Of a stretch of 64,000 nucleotides of DNA, positions 1 through 11,895 are shown in pieces. Origin of the DNA: Marsupella aquatica (lineage: Eukaryota > Marchantiophyta). A model generated the notes under the pieces. The model did no database searches. It was given only the letters and a program-made list of their open reading frames with translations, and was not told where the DNA came from. Positions within the stretch are counted from its first letter, which is position 1. Each line of letters opens with the position of its first letter. The DNA lies in contig OZ316894.1 in assembly GCA_973895155.1 (NCBI GenBank), forward strand, positions 3,286,001 through 3,350,000, written 5' to 3'. The position numbers and the translations under genes are program-made.

Positions 1-94
1 CTTAAGAGCTTGCCTAGCAGCACTGTCAAATTGGTAGCAATTGCTGTCATTCTACTTTGCAAGTAATCAAAAAGCTGAATTCTGTACTTTGACA

Positions 95-390
95 CTTGGG
101 GATTTCACTTTCACAAAAATGACATATCACGTGCGACGAAGGATAAGATCATTTTATTGGTTCTAAGGGAAGACTTAAGAAGTTTTGTAGAGGAACAATA
201 GGGTCTTTTAAATTCAATTTTGAGACTTATAAGAACAATAGGGTCTTTTTAATCCATTTTTAGAATATTCCAAGAATATTCCAACTTTATAGGGGTTAAA
301 AAATATATATTTTTTCGTACATTTTAGGGGGTCCGAGGCCTAAAAACGTCGCAGGTGATGGGGAGGTCCCTATTTAGTGAGACCCCCGAG
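95..390. mobile_element. MITE family A, copy 1
   Basis: A 296-base non-coding element that begins CTTGGGGATTTCAC and ends GTGAGACCCCCGAG, so its ends are imperfect inverted repeats of a CTCGGGG type. The flanks CTTTGACA (87-94) and CTTCAACA (391-398) look like a decayed target duplication. The same body lies inverted at 24408-24688, where a 9-base duplication is perfect, and a partial third copy starts at 43797. Small size, no coding and 9-base duplications suggest a Mutator-like MITE; the class is inferred. Confidence 0.7.
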
Positions 391-398
391 CTTCAACA

Positions 399-2324
399 AA
401 GCAATCACTTGATTGCAGAGGGACTTGATGGGAATTGAGTCGACGAATCACTTAATGATGAAGACAAAATTGAGTCGATGAAGCACGGACAAATGAAGAC
501 AGAGAATTGAGTCGATGAAGAGAGCAGCTGGCAAAGATTTTAGGAGTCTCCATCTGTTCATACAAAATGCCTTAGGAGAATTGATATGAAATTTTATGTT
601 GTCTGTCTGTGGAAAGCTAAATTGGGAAGAGACTTTGGAATTGAATGCTGGTTCTGCATAGAGCTCTGAATCGGGGAGAAACTAGGAAGTCAAATGTACT
701 GTAAGGGATTCCTCCGATGCTATCAAAAACTCAAACTAAGCTCCTTAATTAAAACACCCTAACTATGCAAATAAACAAGTGGGTCCATGGATGAATTACT
801 TCAAGTTAGAGTACAAATATTCAGAAGTGGAATCCCCCACAATTAACAGGCAAGGTAAAAATCATGCCAAGGGTGGTGCTGTAGGATTGTGAAGGGGGTT
901 CAAAGTTTGGCCTCTAGTGAACGTCCGCACAAATGTTTTGTATGTTGATTGAAATTGTTCTGATAGAACTTCAATCGTTATGCGTTCAACATTTGCACAG
1001 TCAACTTACCCATTTGCATGCTTTTATTGTAGGTGACCTGTAAGTCAAGACTTACGCTTGTCTAAATTCCTTTTTTCTAGCTCAGCTTGTGCATCCAACT
1101 CTTCACACTACAAAGGGCATTCAAATTTGACTTAATTAGGTATCAACAGGGGTCTAAACATGCCTTTACACTAGCTTACACTCCATCTTACAGGTCTGTA
1201 AAGTTGGGTTTCATGGTGTAACCCTTCCTTCCCCCCTATTATTTCAAACTTTACCCTCTCCACAAACTTACGCACTCTCGCGCGCATCAAGCTTTGTTAG
1301 CTATGGCTGCCCTTCAGAAATTATGGAGCTCTTCCACTGATTGGGTTCCTCTCGATTCAAATACTACTGATGGCCCGCTTGATAAAATGTATTAAGAACT
1401 CTACTAAAAAGTCTTTTGATTTGCATTGTTTGTTTCCTCCCTGTTGGCCTTCCTCATTTCTTGAACTTGAATGCCTCGCTAGTAGATTTGGGAGAGGTGT
1501 GACCAATGTCCACACACTTTGTTCTAATTACCAGCTGCGCTTTCGCTCTCTAATTCAATCTTCTAATAGACCCAAGCATGTTGCTTTGACTTGAACATGG
1601 ATGCTGCCAAACAGTTCTTGCTAGAGGCTCAATCCTCGTCCAATTCTTTCCACCTCCATGACTGAGTGCCCCAAAAGCTTTGCCTCCTGCCTTCACTCCG
1701 CTGCGCCCCAAGCTCAATGATATTGTAATCCCGATTGTAATGTGCCAAGGCTCGGCCTAAGTGATGACCAAATCGGCCAAAGCTCCTTTGATGTTGAAAT
1801 GTGCAGGTGTGACTGAATTCTGTGATTCACATCGCTGGCCAATGGAGTCCGCATTGTGCCCTTCCCAAGGTCTGTTTTTAACCTCTAGCTCGTGGAAGTA
1901 GCATTCTTTGAACTTGGAGGAAGGGACCTTCAATGTGTGTTGAAGACTGGAGATCGAAAGTGGAGACTGGAACATAGCTTGCTTGCTTTGATCGTTCTGA
2001 GGTGATCTGATAACATTAATGTGTTGAGCTCTGTGAGAAGTTGAAGACCTCAAAGTTGACGCCCCAGATTTTCCCAGTGTTCTTATTGTTTTGCAGTTTG
2101 AACGATTCCACGGGCAAATTTTGGGGAGATGATGAAAGAAATCTCTTTCAAGAAGCTTTTTAGTGCCGTTCTAGATATATTGTAGGATTTTGTCTAGCTT
2201 TGCGCTATGGAATATCCAGAATGATAGACGTGGTAGGTCCTGGTGTCAATTTTCAACATTAATTGCTTGAAATTGCCGTTCTAGAGTTTATATATCCTGG
2301 TTCAGTGAGGAATCTAGAGTCTCG
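399..2324. other. non-coding stretch, nothing recognised
   Basis: No open reading frame here resembles a known protein, and I see no RNA gene or clear element boundary. The reading frames near 1370-1594 and 1757-2053 are short and have no recognisable motif. Confidence 0.5.
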
Positions 2325-2592
2325 TTGTTGATGTTAGACAACTTACACTGCCAATTTGCTCTTCTCCCTGGCGATTCCTACTTGTTTTTTGTAGGTGGCT
2401 TATGGTTTGATAAAACAAGATAGGTGCAACCCTATCTCCCTCCCTTTGATTACAATCTTTGGAAGCATCGATGTCATTGATGGCTTTGGGATCTTCCATT
2501 CTGAACCTGCTCAAAATTGTCTTACAAGTGTTGGTTATGGTGAGGTTATAGGAATCTTTGAAACTTTTTGTTGGCAGCTTTTTGTTGAGTAA
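2325..2592. repeat. dispersed direct repeat, copy 1 (empty-site copy)
   Basis: This block, beginning near the words 'gttagacaacttacac' and ending in 'cagctttttgttgag', recurs about 2.1 kb downstream at 4420-4835 with clear but imperfect similarity over its whole length. Copy 1 lacks the 131-base insertion found in copy 2, so it preserves the pre-insertion site (near 2511-2523). I do not recognise the repeat family and see no coding capacity. Confidence 0.7.
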
Positions 2593-3765
2593 TTTTTGTT
2601 GGCACTTGTCTCAATGATGAGTTTTTCTTGAAACTGCTCACCGGTAACATCTCCAACAACAGTCTACTTCAGAATCAGATTTTTTTCTTATCCATGCACA
2701 TTCTAACCCAAGCGGAGGTAAATAATGGATGCTCAGGATCTCCAAAGCATTCTAGGCTGCCGGTGCATCGAAGATAGAGAAAAGGGGAATGAAGGCTGGC
2801 AATGGGAGATATAGAGTGCAGCACAGGCCGTGGAATTGTTTTGCTGCCGAGTTTTGAGATCCGAACGAAAAGGAGAGGAAAGGGCTGCGGATGTTGCTTC
2901 AATTCATTACCAAAAAATCCTGCTTTGCCTTTGATTTGTCAATGCATTTACCATGGTATGCAGTTCGGTACTTGCGCCATCTGCAGAATATTATAAAAAA
3001 TGTGGAGACTCGTTCTTGATGGTATTTAGACCTGGAATGGCTTCTTTTATTTGGCAGAATGGTTGCCAGGCTGCTGCGACTACAATAGTAGTTGTGTGCA
3101 AGAAAAGAGGATGCATGAAAATACTTTCACATTGTAACTGGTCACCCATGATTAATTTGAAGCTTTCAGTAGCTGGAAAAATGTATCAAAACTGCAAAGG
3201 CATCTAGGTTGGATGAAAATTTTTGTTTGGAAATATACTAATTAATACTAGTTCACGGAATCTTTAATGACAGATGCTGAGTGATGTAAATAATGTCCTT
3301 TGTACATTAGACTCAAAATGAATGAAAAGTATCTTTCCACAATTGCGCGTCTTTGTACAGTAGGTTAACTTGACCGTATGAATATTTGGGGTAGGATGAG
3401 ACCAGGGCTGGTGCTGTTCATCAAAAGGCCGTTGAATCAGTTTTAATTTCTGTTTCAAAGTTCAATGGAGGACAGGAAGCACTGTTTGACGATAGGCTTT
3501 GTTGCATGTGCATACTTCTAAGTGGAAATCTCTATAATTAGCAGCAGAAATGAAATGGCTTTCCTGTTTAAGTTGTGCTGTGCTCTATATTTCCTACTTT
3601 CAAGAGGAGATGCTTCTGAATTTCTGGAGAGTGAGAGAGATCTACACTGTTTAGGGTAATTTGTATCATATTTTATTTAGTCTCCCTGCTTAAATAGTCT
3701 CACACACACTAAAAAAAGTGTGACTACAAGTCTCAAAAGAATATAAAAGGTAGGCCCAGAGAGAC
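2593..3765. other. non-coding stretch, nothing recognised
   Basis: Only short reading frames without recognisable domains occur. There are A/T-rich segments and no clear repeat boundary. Confidence 0.45.
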
Positions 3766-3838
3766 ATGACTTTGTGGTAGCTCACTTGAATGAGTAGAGA
3801 CTGATAGGTCTTGGGTTCAACTATTGTGGACTGACTTT
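3766..3838 (+). mobile_element. tRNA-derived SINE-like head
   Basis: A tRNA-like promoter pair is visible: an A-box-like TGGTAGCTCACT at about 3777-3788 and a B-box-like GGGTTCAACTA at about 3814-3824, spaced roughly as in a tRNA gene. The stem pairing is too poor for a functional tRNA. Sequence after the B box continues as non-tRNA DNA, as expected for a SINE body. The family is not identified. Confidence 0.4.
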
Positions 3839-4419
3839 TTACAGATTTCCATTAAAAAGAATAGAAAAAGTAGGTTCCTGATTAGTCTCACATGGATTAA
3901 CAAAAAATGACACTAAGAAAAGAACCCCTGTGGATTCTGAGTCTGAAAATGACAATTCCAGATCATAAGATGATGAATTTGGACATGAGAATATATTCAA
4001 TCTAGATCTGGAAATGGATTTAGAGACTCGGATGGAAGTAGTACAAGCAATGAGTTTTGTCTACTTTTGGTAATTCATTCTAGTTTGATTTTGATTCCAT
4101 TCAAAATCTATTCATCATGCTTTAGTAAAGTTGAATTTTAATCGAGATTTTAATTGACCTTTGGTTTTTATTTTATATACAAATCAGTCTTACTACTGGA
4201 AAAAATTATATTTTCTATAATTTAAGTTACACACATCAATTCAGATATCATCATGCACTATTTGTGTCTCACCAAAAATAATCTCACTTACATTAATTTA
4301 GACTGACATGTATTTACTCTCACTTCTTATCACATTAATTATGGGGATATGCTTGAAAAACCTTTGTTCCTAAATATTGTGTGTGAGACTAATTAAGGTA
4401 ATCAGTGTAACCACTGGTC

Positions 4420-4835
4420 TATGTTAGACAAACTTACAGTGTCAAGTCGCGCTCTTATCAGTGTTTTGTAGGTGTCTTTTGGTCTAATAGGACAAGATAG
4501 CTGGAACTGCCTTAATAGCTTGCCTTCGGTTACAAGTTTGGAAGTCATGATGGCATCTTTTGGCTTTGGGATCTTTCATTCTGAGCCTGCACAAAATTAT
4601 GGGTCTCTGTAACTGCACATCAAAATATGACATATACGATGTACGATACCCCTGCATACCGTGATAACCCTACTTTTTTTTCTTTCAATCAATGAATGTA
4701 GTCATATTTTGATGTGTGATTATCAGCAGGGCAAAATTATCTTACAAGTGTTGGTTGTGGTGAGGTGATAGGAATCTTTGAGCTTTTTGTTTGCAGCTTT
4801 TTGTTCAGTGCCTTGTGTTGGCAGCTTTTTGTTTA
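4420..4835. repeat. dispersed direct repeat, copy 2 (interrupted)
   Basis: Second copy of the block at 2325-2592, interrupted at 4601-4731 by a small inverted-repeat element. Outside that insertion the two copies align throughout, including 'cttacaagtgttggtt' and 'ataggaatctttga' shared near their 3' ends. Family unknown. Confidence 0.7.
4601..4731. mobile_element. 131-base MITE with 9-base target duplication
   Basis: The element is flanked on both sides by CAAAATTAT (4592-4600 and 4732-4740). Its ends are inverted repeats that share CACATCAAAATATGAC about 14 bases inside each end. The related block at 2325-2592 shows the uninterrupted site. A 9-base duplication with terminal inverted repeats fits a Mutator-like MITE. 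There is no coding sequence. Confidence 0.85.
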
Positions 4836-6589
4836 GTACACAGGTATTTTTCTAATGGTCTAACGTCCACATATGATTGAATCGATCATTTGTAATATGA
4901 TTGTCATATTGTTCTACTTTTCTTTTGGAATTCTTACGGCAGAATGATGTGGCCTGTGCATAAGATGACGAAGAAAGTTAGAGAAATATTGGGATTGGGA
5001 GCTGCTGACAAATGAGTCCAAACACCTTTGGGTGAGTCAGTTTAGTGTTCAAGATACCTTGTCTTACTAACTTACTAACTATACTGTTTGTTTGAGAATG
5101 TTTCATTCAGGCAGTAACCGAATATATTTGTTGACGTATGTTTAACAGTTCAGGTGAGCAAAGGATGTCACGAAGGCAGGATCCAATGGGTTCTTCAAGA
5201 GTATATTTGTGTATTTCTTGGATGCAATGGCTTATACTCCGGATATTTTTATATGCCCGGTACTCTCAATATTGTTGTGGATTGACAGGGATATCTTATA
5301 TGAGTTGTAAATGAGGGCATTTGTAATATCGATGGGGCCAGCCCAGCTTTTTGAACTTTCAAATATCCAATTCCTTCTCTACTGTGATCAGCTGGCAGGT
5401 GCTCAGTGTTCTCCATCAGCACATTTGTGGGTGGAACCAGTGACGGGTTCTTATCAAGAGGAGGACCAAAATAATTCTTCGAGCCCGGGAAATGTTTGGA
5501 ATAAGGCAAGGTTTAAGTCATGTGCTACTTAAGTGATAAACCAGTGCTGTTTTGTCCTTCTTCACCATTTATATCACTTGGCCGAATTAATATAAGTTAT
5601 ATTCTCCTCTTAATACTGTCTTGTAGTTTGATTCTCAAGTTGGCATGGCAAAGCTGGGATTAATTCTTGGGGGATTACAGTAATTTGTCGTGCAGGAGAA
5701 GAAATATTTGAGAAGATAGTGCAACTGGTATGCTCCAATTATATTGTTGAATTGAGCTCATTATATTCGTCTGCCCATGTAAATAATGTTTCCAACAGAG
5801 CCTGTCTGGTGAATTCTCATTTCGTTTCATCAACTGAAGCCAGACTTCCTAACAATCATCCTAATCTATAATACACTGTTGCGCCTTTTTTTCCAGTGGT
5901 CGTCATTCAAAAATGCAGGGCCAACAAAAAAGGTAATCAATAGACACAAGGGATAAAACCAAAAACGAATTAAATATAGAATTGACCAAAAGTACAGTAA
6001 TTTTTTCACACAAAAGGGAATCAAATGGTGGACACAAAAGACAAAAATGAAACTAACTCAATTGTATGCACGAGTATCAAGGAAAAACTTGATTGTACCA
6101 TCATAGATACACAAGAAAACAATATTGAGTGCACTATAAGTCACTATAATACCATTTACTCTAAATGGTACATTTACAAACTCAAGAAAAAATGGGAACA
6201 AATCTTAGCCCTTAGTTGAAAATTTGTTTTTTTTGCAACCGCCGGATCCATCCATACCCCTATTAATCTCAATTACCTCTGCCCAAGCTACCCAAGCTAC
6301 CCCTAGCCTACCCCCAAACTTGACAAAGATAACAATTTTATTGAATATTAATTAAAAGCTAATTATCAAAATTGAGTTTTAAAGAATTGGATATTAGCCT
6401 TAAAGTTTTGGTAAAACTTGAGTATAAATAAAATGTATACAATATTAATTTCTCTAAAAAAAATTTAAAACAATTTTTTTTGTATCATTTGGTTGTGCTT
6501 GGACTCTATGCTATAGTGACCGTTATCTCGCGTCTCCAATTTGTATGTGCAAATGCATGAGTTGTTGAACACCACCACAACAACTCTAC
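4836..6589. other. non-coding stretch, nothing recognised
   Basis: AT-rich sequence with only short unsupported reading frames, for example 6025-6219. No repeat structure or gene was identified. Confidence 0.45.
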
Positions 6590-7325
6590 CTTGCCTTGAC
6601 ATCTCTCATCTCGCCTCACATTTACATCTTTCTCTCACCAAGACAAATTTTTTCTCACCCTCAATATCTTTTAGGTCCTTGATTTTGTTTCTTTCCTCCA
6701 TATATTTTCTCATTTGACTCGACATCTTTTAGGTTCTTGATTTTTGTTTCTCTCCTCCATATATTTTATCATTTGACTTGACATCTTTTCCTCACCTCCA
6801 CATCTTTTCTCACATTGACATCTTATCTTTTTCTCACCTTACCATCTTTCTCTCACCACAACATCTTTCCCTCACCCTCAACATCTTTTCTCTCCTCAAC
6901 ATTTTTTCCTCATCTTTACATGTTTTTCTCACCTCGCCATGTTTTCTCTCCTTGACATCTTTTTTTCACCTTGACTTCTTTGCCTCACCTCAACATCTCT
7001 TTTTCTCATTGAATTGACATTTGTTTTCACCTCAACATCTGACCTTTTCCTCACTTTCAAATTTTATCTCACCACAACATCTTTCCCTCATCTCCACATA
7101 TTTTTCTCACATTGCCATCTTTTCTCTCCTTGACATATTTTTTGCTTGACTTCTTTTTCTCAGCTCGACATCTCTTTTTCTCATCTATATCTTTGTTCAC
7201 CTCGACATCTTCTCCTCGCCTCGACATTTTTTTCTCACCTCAACATCTTTCCTCTCCCTTGACATCTTTTTCTCACTTCAACTACTTTTTCTCACCACAC
7301 CATCTTTTGTGCAACTTTTGTCTTA
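6590..7325. repeat. pyrimidine-rich minisatellite (CTCACCTCGACATCTTTT type)
   Basis: About 730 bases are made of degenerate repeats of a roughly 17-20 base unit such as CTCACCTCGACATCTTTT. The + strand is almost pure T/C with regular ACATC. Long Ser/Phe/Leu-rich reading frames within it are by-products of the repeat. It passes directly into a related, longer-period array at 7326. Confidence 0.8.
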
Positions 7326-7745
7326 ACAACATCATTTTTACTTAACGACAGCTTTTCTCTTAACAACGTCTTGGGTGCCACAACATCTTTTTTATTAACG
7401 ACATCTTGGGTGACACAACATCTTTTTTCTAAAGTACATCTTGGGTGCCACTACATTTTTTCTTAACGACATCTTGGGTGACACGACATCTTTTTTCTTA
7501 ATGACACCTTGGGCGACACGACATTAGTTTTCACCAGGACATCTTCGGTGACACGACATTTTCTTTCTCAACAACATCTTGGGTGACACGACATATTTTT
7601 TCTTAACGACACCTTGGGCGACATCACACCTTTTTTCCTTAATGGCATCTTGGGCAACACAAAAGCTTAACGACATCTTGGGCGACAGTGCATATTTTTT
7701 TCTTAATGACATCTTGGGTGACACGACATCTTTTGTGCAACGCAC
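7326..7745. repeat. minisatellite of TTAACGACATCTTGGGTGACAC type
   Basis: About ten degenerate copies of a unit of roughly 35-40 bases built from TTAACGACATCTTGGGTG and CACGACATCTTTTT. The ACATCTTTT core is shared with the array upstream, so the longer unit probably arose from it by amplification of a variant. The reading frames on both strands here are repeat artefacts. Confidence 0.8.
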
Positions 7746-8553
7746 AGGTATTGAGCTAGTTTCACATAATACAGATTGGGTGCAGATGATGTCTCACAAC
7801 TCCCGTGTGTGATTACAGAACTGCCATTACATCAAATTTTCACATGCATGTCTTGCTATGGTCAATTTCTGGTGAGCTGTGAAATCACTCCTACAGCACA
7901 TTTGACAAAGTTCAAGGAGCACAAGCTAGTTTGAGGCAAAAATAGGATTACTTAAATGGTCAGGATTTCCCTCATACTCTATTGACAGTGTGACCTGAAA
8001 TGTAAAATTATATGAGATCTAAGAGCTATCATTTTGTTATTGAGTTCTTTTTATTATGAATGTCATTTGAATTACGTGTGAATTTCACTTCTTCTGTTAT
8101 TGTTTAGTGATTTCCAATCATTGTGATGTAAACGGGGATGTAAAGTGCTTGCATTAATATCATTGTTGACACATTGTAGATTCACTTTGAACAGTTACAT
8201 TGAATGTGTACAAGGTCTCTTTATGAAGTAACCCTAAAACTTGAAACAGTCCCAATGACATCTGAATTGTTCTATTTGTGTTAAGAAAGGGTCATCGGAC
8301 AAATCGTAAGTATTAGATGTTAACCTAGCGGAAACCTTACCAATTTTACTTCATTAAGTTGCAGAACAGTGTTCCGCAAGAGAAGAATATTTCTACACAT
8401 AACCAGAAGCATTTGTTCTATTCGTGTTAAGAAAGTGTCATCAGACGAATGGAAAGTATTAGATATTAAACTAGCAGAAAAAGTTAGACAAGGGAGATGA
8501 GGGAACTCGGACTTTGACTCATGTGTGGTGTGATTCACAAAGGAAAACATGGT
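7746..8553. other. non-coding stretch, nothing recognised
   Basis: No gene, RNA or repeat boundary was recognised. A short reading frame on the minus strand (8320-8601) overlaps the following MITE and has no motif support. Confidence 0.45.
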
Positions 8554-8842
8554 GCTCGGGGGGTTGACTATCAAAAATCTTAGGAACCACGTGCGATCCA
8601 AAATAGGTATTTTTCATAGAAATTAGCTAAATTTTTAAAAAGCGTAGGAAGCAAAAGAAGGTATTATAGACCCATATTTATAGAATATTCTCTAATATAT
8701 ACCTTTTATAAAGTAAAATAGGTCATTAATATTGGAAATAGAGAATTTTTTTGGAATATTCCCATTATAAAATATGTGTGTTTATAATAGGTTAGGATCG
8801 CACGTTGTACTCCAAAATATACACTAGGTTAACCCCCCGAGC
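8554..8842. mobile_element. 289-base MITE with GCTCGGGGGGTT termini
   Basis: The element begins GCTCGGGGGGTTGAC and ends with the inverse, AACCCCCCGAGC. CATGGT lies immediately outside both ends (8548-8553 and 8843-8848). A second internal pair of inverted motifs, ACGTGCGATCC and GGATCGCACGT, lies about 35 bases inside the ends. The interior is AT-rich and non-coding. The CTCGGGGG end resembles MITE family A, so the two may share a transposase source. Confidence 0.75.
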
Positions 8843-8848
8843 CATGGT

Positions 8849-9503
8849 GACATAAAAAAATTGGATTCTACCTGGGGCTACTGTTGGTTTGTGAGTTGAG
8901 CTTTCCCTAGTGGCAAAAGGCACTGTGATTGTAAGTGTTGATCAAAGGTTAAGAGTTGGTAATGCCCCTCTGGGGACTAATGGAGCACTCATCAAGATTC
9001 AAAAGATTATATTCGAAGATGAGTTGGAGATTCAAGAATATAGTGTTGGTTCATACGTGGAGTGGGATATATAAATCCTTTCTATTACCTTCACATTTAG
9101 AGGAGCCGGAGGCAGTTGAAGTTGTTGGTGATGCAAAAGATAATGATCATGCTGATGAGGGGGACAATGAAGATTTCAAAGGAGATGAGGAAGGTGGACA
9201 GGAGACAATTGTCGTCCACAAGAATGTCTAGATGCAATTGATGGTGAAAGTCATTGATGAAGAGAATGTACACTTTTCTATCACTATGGTTAGTGCAATT
9301 AATCCAAACACAATACTACAAGGGACCATTCTCGGTGATACACGTTGGAATTTTGATTACCAATTTTTTTAACGGAGCGACAGTGCCTTCTGCCACTAGG
9401 GAAAGCAGAATCCATTTGAGATATATAGAGATTGCCTTCTTCCGTGGTTGATCGAGAGACTACTTGCTCCCGGTGGTAAAAGTTTGATACATGTACCATT
9501 TTT
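8849..9503. other. no gene assigned; acidic reading frame
   Basis: An open frame on the + strand (8956-9231) ends in a strongly acidic stretch (Asp/Glu-rich, about residues 52-85) but shows no domain I recognise. It lies directly upstream of the decayed DUF7869-type gene and could be an earlier part of it; there is no direct evidence. Confidence 0.3.
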
Positions 9504-10080
9504 TTGAATCAGGCAGTGGATCTGAAAGATGCCTCAAACTGTGGAAAGAGATCCTATGTTACTAAACTTAGATCCAGAAAGAAGCCGAGAAAAGATCTAT
9601 CCAAGAAGGAGAAGGCTCTCACATTGGAACATATCCAACTCATAAATACAACTAATTGTTGTACACCAGGAAATGTTGTCAGTTCTTTGAGCCTCATCTT
9701 GCCCTAAAAATCAGGGAAAGATATTTTGCAAAATCCTTTCAAGATAATAAGAAGAATAGATCAGGCTGGTGATACAAAATGCACTCAACACAACGGAGGG
9801 TGAGAAGATATTGGGGATTGAGGGAGTACATGCATTTGTCTTGAGGCATGGAAGATACAGGGGAAGATATTACATGCCAAGAAGAAGACCCAATTTGATA
9901 TTATGAAGAAACATGTTAGGGCAAGATTGAAGATCTCCCAACATGGAAAATCAGGGTCCAAAGAAACAAATGAGTTAGAGAGTATCTCAATCATTGATGT
10001 CTTTGAGATTGATTTTTGATGAGATTGCAGATAATCATCCAGCAAAGCTCAGAATAGTGGCCAACAACTCTAGAGTTTTC
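9504..10080 (+). pseudogene. N-terminal remnant of DUF7869-type transposase-like protein
   Basis: The + strand translation has a basic stretch (KLRSRKKPRKDLSKKEKA) followed by CCTPGN and, after frame breaks, segments resembling 'ALKIRERYF' and 'ICLEAW'. This order recalls the N-terminal half of repetitive plant proteins ending in a DUF7869 domain, which are considered transposase-like. Several stops and frame changes interrupt it between 9705 and 10020, so it is a pseudogene. The matching C-terminal half appears at 11896-13170, separated by inserted DNA. Family assignment is from memory of the motif order. Confidence 0.4.
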
Positions 10081-10430
10081 CCTTGTTAAGTTACTCAAGG
10101 TCTAGGGTTACGATATGTAACCATAGTTAGGCTAACTGTAGTCGGAGATGTGGTTAGGTTAACTAGGATGCACACTATATGCCAAGCGGTGTTTGCTTGG
10201 ATAAGTGGAACTTAGGCTCATTGTTATGGAGCCACTTGAGAGATGAGGAGAGCTTACACTGTGGAGACTTGGTATGGCCGACGGGCTTAGAGTTCAGTAT
10301 TTAAGCTCTCTCACAAACCAACAGTAGCCATACGTACGTCCACGGGAACAGTAGCCTCGAGGAGGTGAACCACGTATCTCTTGTGTCGATTACTTGCGCG
10401 TTGGATGTGTCATGTGCTTACCGTTATGAG
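10081..10430 (+). other. possible solo-LTR-like insertion
   Basis: This stretch contains a TATA-like GTATTTAAGC at about 10299-10308, followed by sequence resembling the transcribed end of plant LTRs ('ctcgaggaggtgaacc', 'gtgtcgattacttgcgcg'). It separates the two parts of the broken DUF7869-type gene. No second copy lies in the window and no target duplication was found, so the LTR reading is tentative. Confidence 0.3.
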
Positions 10431-11895
10431 TGTCGTCTATGCTCAACATCCCTAGGGAGTTGCCTACAAGTGATACTTGGGAGACTGTGAGGGAGAGAGT
10501 AAAAAGTATATATATTTCACATGGTCCCATACGCGGCCCAATTGACTTTTCGGCCAAGAACACGCTTAACATAAGCGTCTTTCACAAAGGTATGAGCCAT
10601 AAGTCCATTGATCGGTTTATTGTAGCCATCAACGACTTGGGATAGATGCAACAAGTCTGCAATGGGATGCCAACTGAGCTATTTAATCTATAACCACTGC
10701 GCGTTTTCTCTCCAAAACATGTACTCAAATCTTGGTCACTAACATCAGTTATCTTATAAGGATTTTCACCGACATTGGGGAGTCCAAAGGTGACAGCAAA
10801 ATATGTCGGGTCTCTCTAGAATTCAGCAGGATCCCAATCCTGCGCACTCTTCTCACTCTTCCGACTTGACACGCGGGGTTCTACTGAAACAGCAGGTGTG
10901 GCACCCCCAACAACTACAGGTACATCTCTAACCTGCAGTGCCTCTACACGGTCTATTGCATAATTAGCGACATCTTTTGAAAGTACAACACCCATCGTAA
11001 CTTAGTGGGATTTGGGCTAATCAAATGTGATGCGCAATGGGATGAAAAATTTCTGAGAGTGGTTTGGTGGAGCTGGTGCGCCTCCCTCCAAATGCGGGAT
11101 TCAAAATCATCTAAGTGTTTGGAAAGAATGACAAGAGAATCCAAAAGTGACCAAGTGAGAGCAGTTCGCGCGCATTGACCTTCAAAAGGGCCCAAAAGAG
11201 ACAAACAAATTAAATGTGGCTTAGCCAACAGGCACCAAGTACCCCCGCACCAAGTACCCCCACCACGCCGGGAAAGCCATGTCAAAGGATGTGACTCCTG
11301 TGAAGGACATCACGCGAAAGCAACAAGTTGGCCCCACACCTTGTGAGGTGGCCTTTCATAAATTGAAAGTCGCGTTCAAAATTCAAAATGGGAGAAGGAT
11401 GCTTGTCTCAAACTAGATCCTGTTCACATGGGCACGCAAATGACGGCTTAAGCTCATAATGGCTACCCTTGAGTCACGCATTAGTGATGGAATAATGATT
11501 ATTGAAAAGTCCTTAGTCACTTCAAGATTGTGTAATCCTGGCCACACATGAGCCTTGGAAGTCCTTGGACATGAAGTCATTTTGCCTAGTCCTTGGGGCC
11601 TCCTTTGGTACCCCTCTAGCTTGCTTTTGACTAAATATACAACTTTTATATATATCAAACCAAGGTACACTTCTTTAGTCCCATAGATTCTACTATTTTG
11701 TTTGATACCAAATAATTTTGAATAGAAAAATGTATCTCCAAGGAAGAGTTTATTTTACCGTTGACATTTCAATGGAATGTTGAAACGGTGTTCCGCAGTT
11801 TTTTTCCGTGTATTTCTGAAATGCGACTTGTGCGTTTTAGAGATTGAATATTCTAACATGCTTTGTTTGTTGATTATGTAGGCGATTCAACTTTG
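10431..11895. other. no gene recognised between the two parts of the broken gene
   Basis: Short reading frames occur at 10430-10645 (+) and 10953-11285 (-), without recognisable domains. The segment contains one copy, inverted, of a motif GGGGTACCAAAGGAGGC (11598-11616) that recurs at 12550 and 25200, so inserted element DNA is likely. Confidence 0.4.
11598..11616 (-). repeat. shared GGGGTACCAAAGGAGGC motif (three sites)
   Basis: The motif AGGGGTACCAAAGGAGGC is present here on the minus strand and again on the + strand at about 12549-12566 and 25198-25216. The two + strand sites also share the following TCTGAACTGAGTA-like sequence and CCACTTT. It may be the end of a repeat family, possibly a terminal inverted repeat, but no complete element could be delimited. 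Confidence 0.45.

Noticed and set aside
6778-7345. Hydrophobic Phe/Ser/Leu frames as membrane proteins
   Set aside because: They are translations of a pyrimidine-rich minisatellite.
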